NCBI RefSeq assembly: GCF_024809975.1
Contig: NZ_JANUDY010000010.1
Span: forward strand, 1-64,000
Source of the DNA: Comamonas sp. BIGb0152
GTDB taxonomy: Bacteria; Pseudomonadota; Gammaproteobacteria; Burkholderiales; Burkholderiaceae_C
Length of the DNA stretch: 64,000 bases
Direction of reading: 5' to 3'
In this document: piece by piece, positions 63,675 to 64,000 of the stretch
How positions within the stretch are numbered: the stretch's first letter is position 1
Layout: each line of letters starts with the position of its first letter
Made by a program: the position numbers and the translations under genes
Notes under the pieces: model-generated
Seen by the model: only the letters and a program-made list of their open reading frames with translations
Told to the model about the DNA's origin: nothing
Database searches by the model: none

Positions 63675-64000
63675 TTGTCCCGGATTGCGGCGGCTTACCA
63701 GCGGGTGGGCCGCGATCCGGCCGCGCTGCGCCTGTTGCCCGTGAGCAAAACCAAGCCCGAGTCCAGCTTGCGCCTGGCCTATGCCGCTGGTTGCCGCATG
63801 CTGGGTGAGAACAAGCCGCAAGAGGCCTATGGCAAATGGGAGGCGATGCAGGATTTACCCGATCTGCAGTGATCGGTTATCGGTCACCTGCAAACCAACA
63901 AGGCCAAGCTGGTGGCGCATTTTGCAACCGAGTTCCAGGCGCTGGACAGCCTGCGTGTGGCCCTAGCGCTGGAGCAGCGCCTGCAGGCAGAAGAGCGCAG
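63675..64000 (+). pseudogene. yggS: YggS-type PLP homeostasis protein, disrupted and truncated by window end
   Basis: The translation from TTG 63675 gives SRIAAAYQRVGRDPAALRLL, PVSKTKPE (PLP Lys motif) and GENKPQEAYGKWEAMQDLPD, typical of the YggS/PROSC family that buffers pyridoxal phosphate. An in-frame TGA at 63870-63872 falls where the family has Trp before SVIGHLQTNKAKLVAHFATE, which continues in the same frame to the window end. The family N terminus M-T-T-L is CTT ACC ACC TTG here, so the ATG is also missing; only TTG 63675 could start translation. Two lesions suggest decay, unless either is a sequencing error. Confidence 0.75.

Overview
The window is a GC-rich chromosomal segment of a betaproteobacterium, most likely a member of the Comamonadaceae close to Comamonas or Delftia. 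The gene content and order point there: tmk-holB-pilZ-tatD, rimP-nusA-infB-rbfA-truB-typA and smpB/ratA-rnfH blocks, a PHA phasin with PhaR-like operator boxes, a Bug-type solute-binding protein, IPTL-CTERM surface proteins and a small basic 56-residue protein. No phage, CRISPR array, rRNA operon or intact insertion sequence is visible. This placement is inference from gene content, not from a phylogenetic marker.

Layout. 1-3.1 kb: tRNA-Asp, a short-chain dehydrogenase, an orphan Fe(III)-binding protein and a phasin, the last three on the minus strand. 3.4-10.9 kb: thioesterase, nicotinate phosphoribosyltransferase, an ion-transporter-superfamily membrane protein, a D-2-hydroxyacid dehydrogenase, RmuC and an MFS transporter. 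11-15.4 kb: OB-fold protein, thymidylate kinase, DNA polymerase III delta prime, PilZ protein, TatD and a secreted ankyrin protein. 15.4-19 kb: copper ATPase with a MerR/CueR-type promoter, then a lower-GC RhuM-Fic/Doc fusion gene. 19-27.5 kb: FabI, a yejABEF-type peptide transporter, and a LivG/LivF-like ATPase pair without permeases. 27.5-30.6 kb: lipocalin, small basic protein, CbpM-CbpA chaperone pair, thioredoxin-like protein. 30.6-39 kb: translation operon rimP to typA behind a promoter-plus-terminator leader. 39-46.3 kb: LysR regulator divergent from a CoA-transferase/hydratase/Bug receptor/two acyl-CoA dehydrogenases cluster, then an enoyl-CoA hydratase-family gene. 46.4-49.6 kb: oleate hydratase and two minus-strand envelope proteins. 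49.7-51.8 kb: smpB, ratA, rnfH and a DUF4124 protein.

51.9-56.7 kb holds guaB and guaA separated by a DIP1984-family gene, a 120-bp element with 14-bp inverted ends and a Phd/PIN toxin-antitoxin pair. 56.8-63.6 kb holds two IPTL-CTERM surface proteins flanking an AraC regulator, an AhpD-like protein and a DUF2024 protein. The window ends in a yggS copy that lacks an ATG start and carries an in-frame TGA.

Functional picture: most of the window is core information processing and central metabolism. Accessory functions are metal handling (Fe binding protein, CopA), fatty acid and CoA-thioester metabolism (FabI, CoA-transferase cluster, oleate hydratase), peptide and amino-acid transport, and surface proteins. 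The least explained items are the RhuM-Doc fusion, the rimP leader, the guaB-guaA insertion, the repeat-built IPTL-CTERM protein and the decayed yggS.
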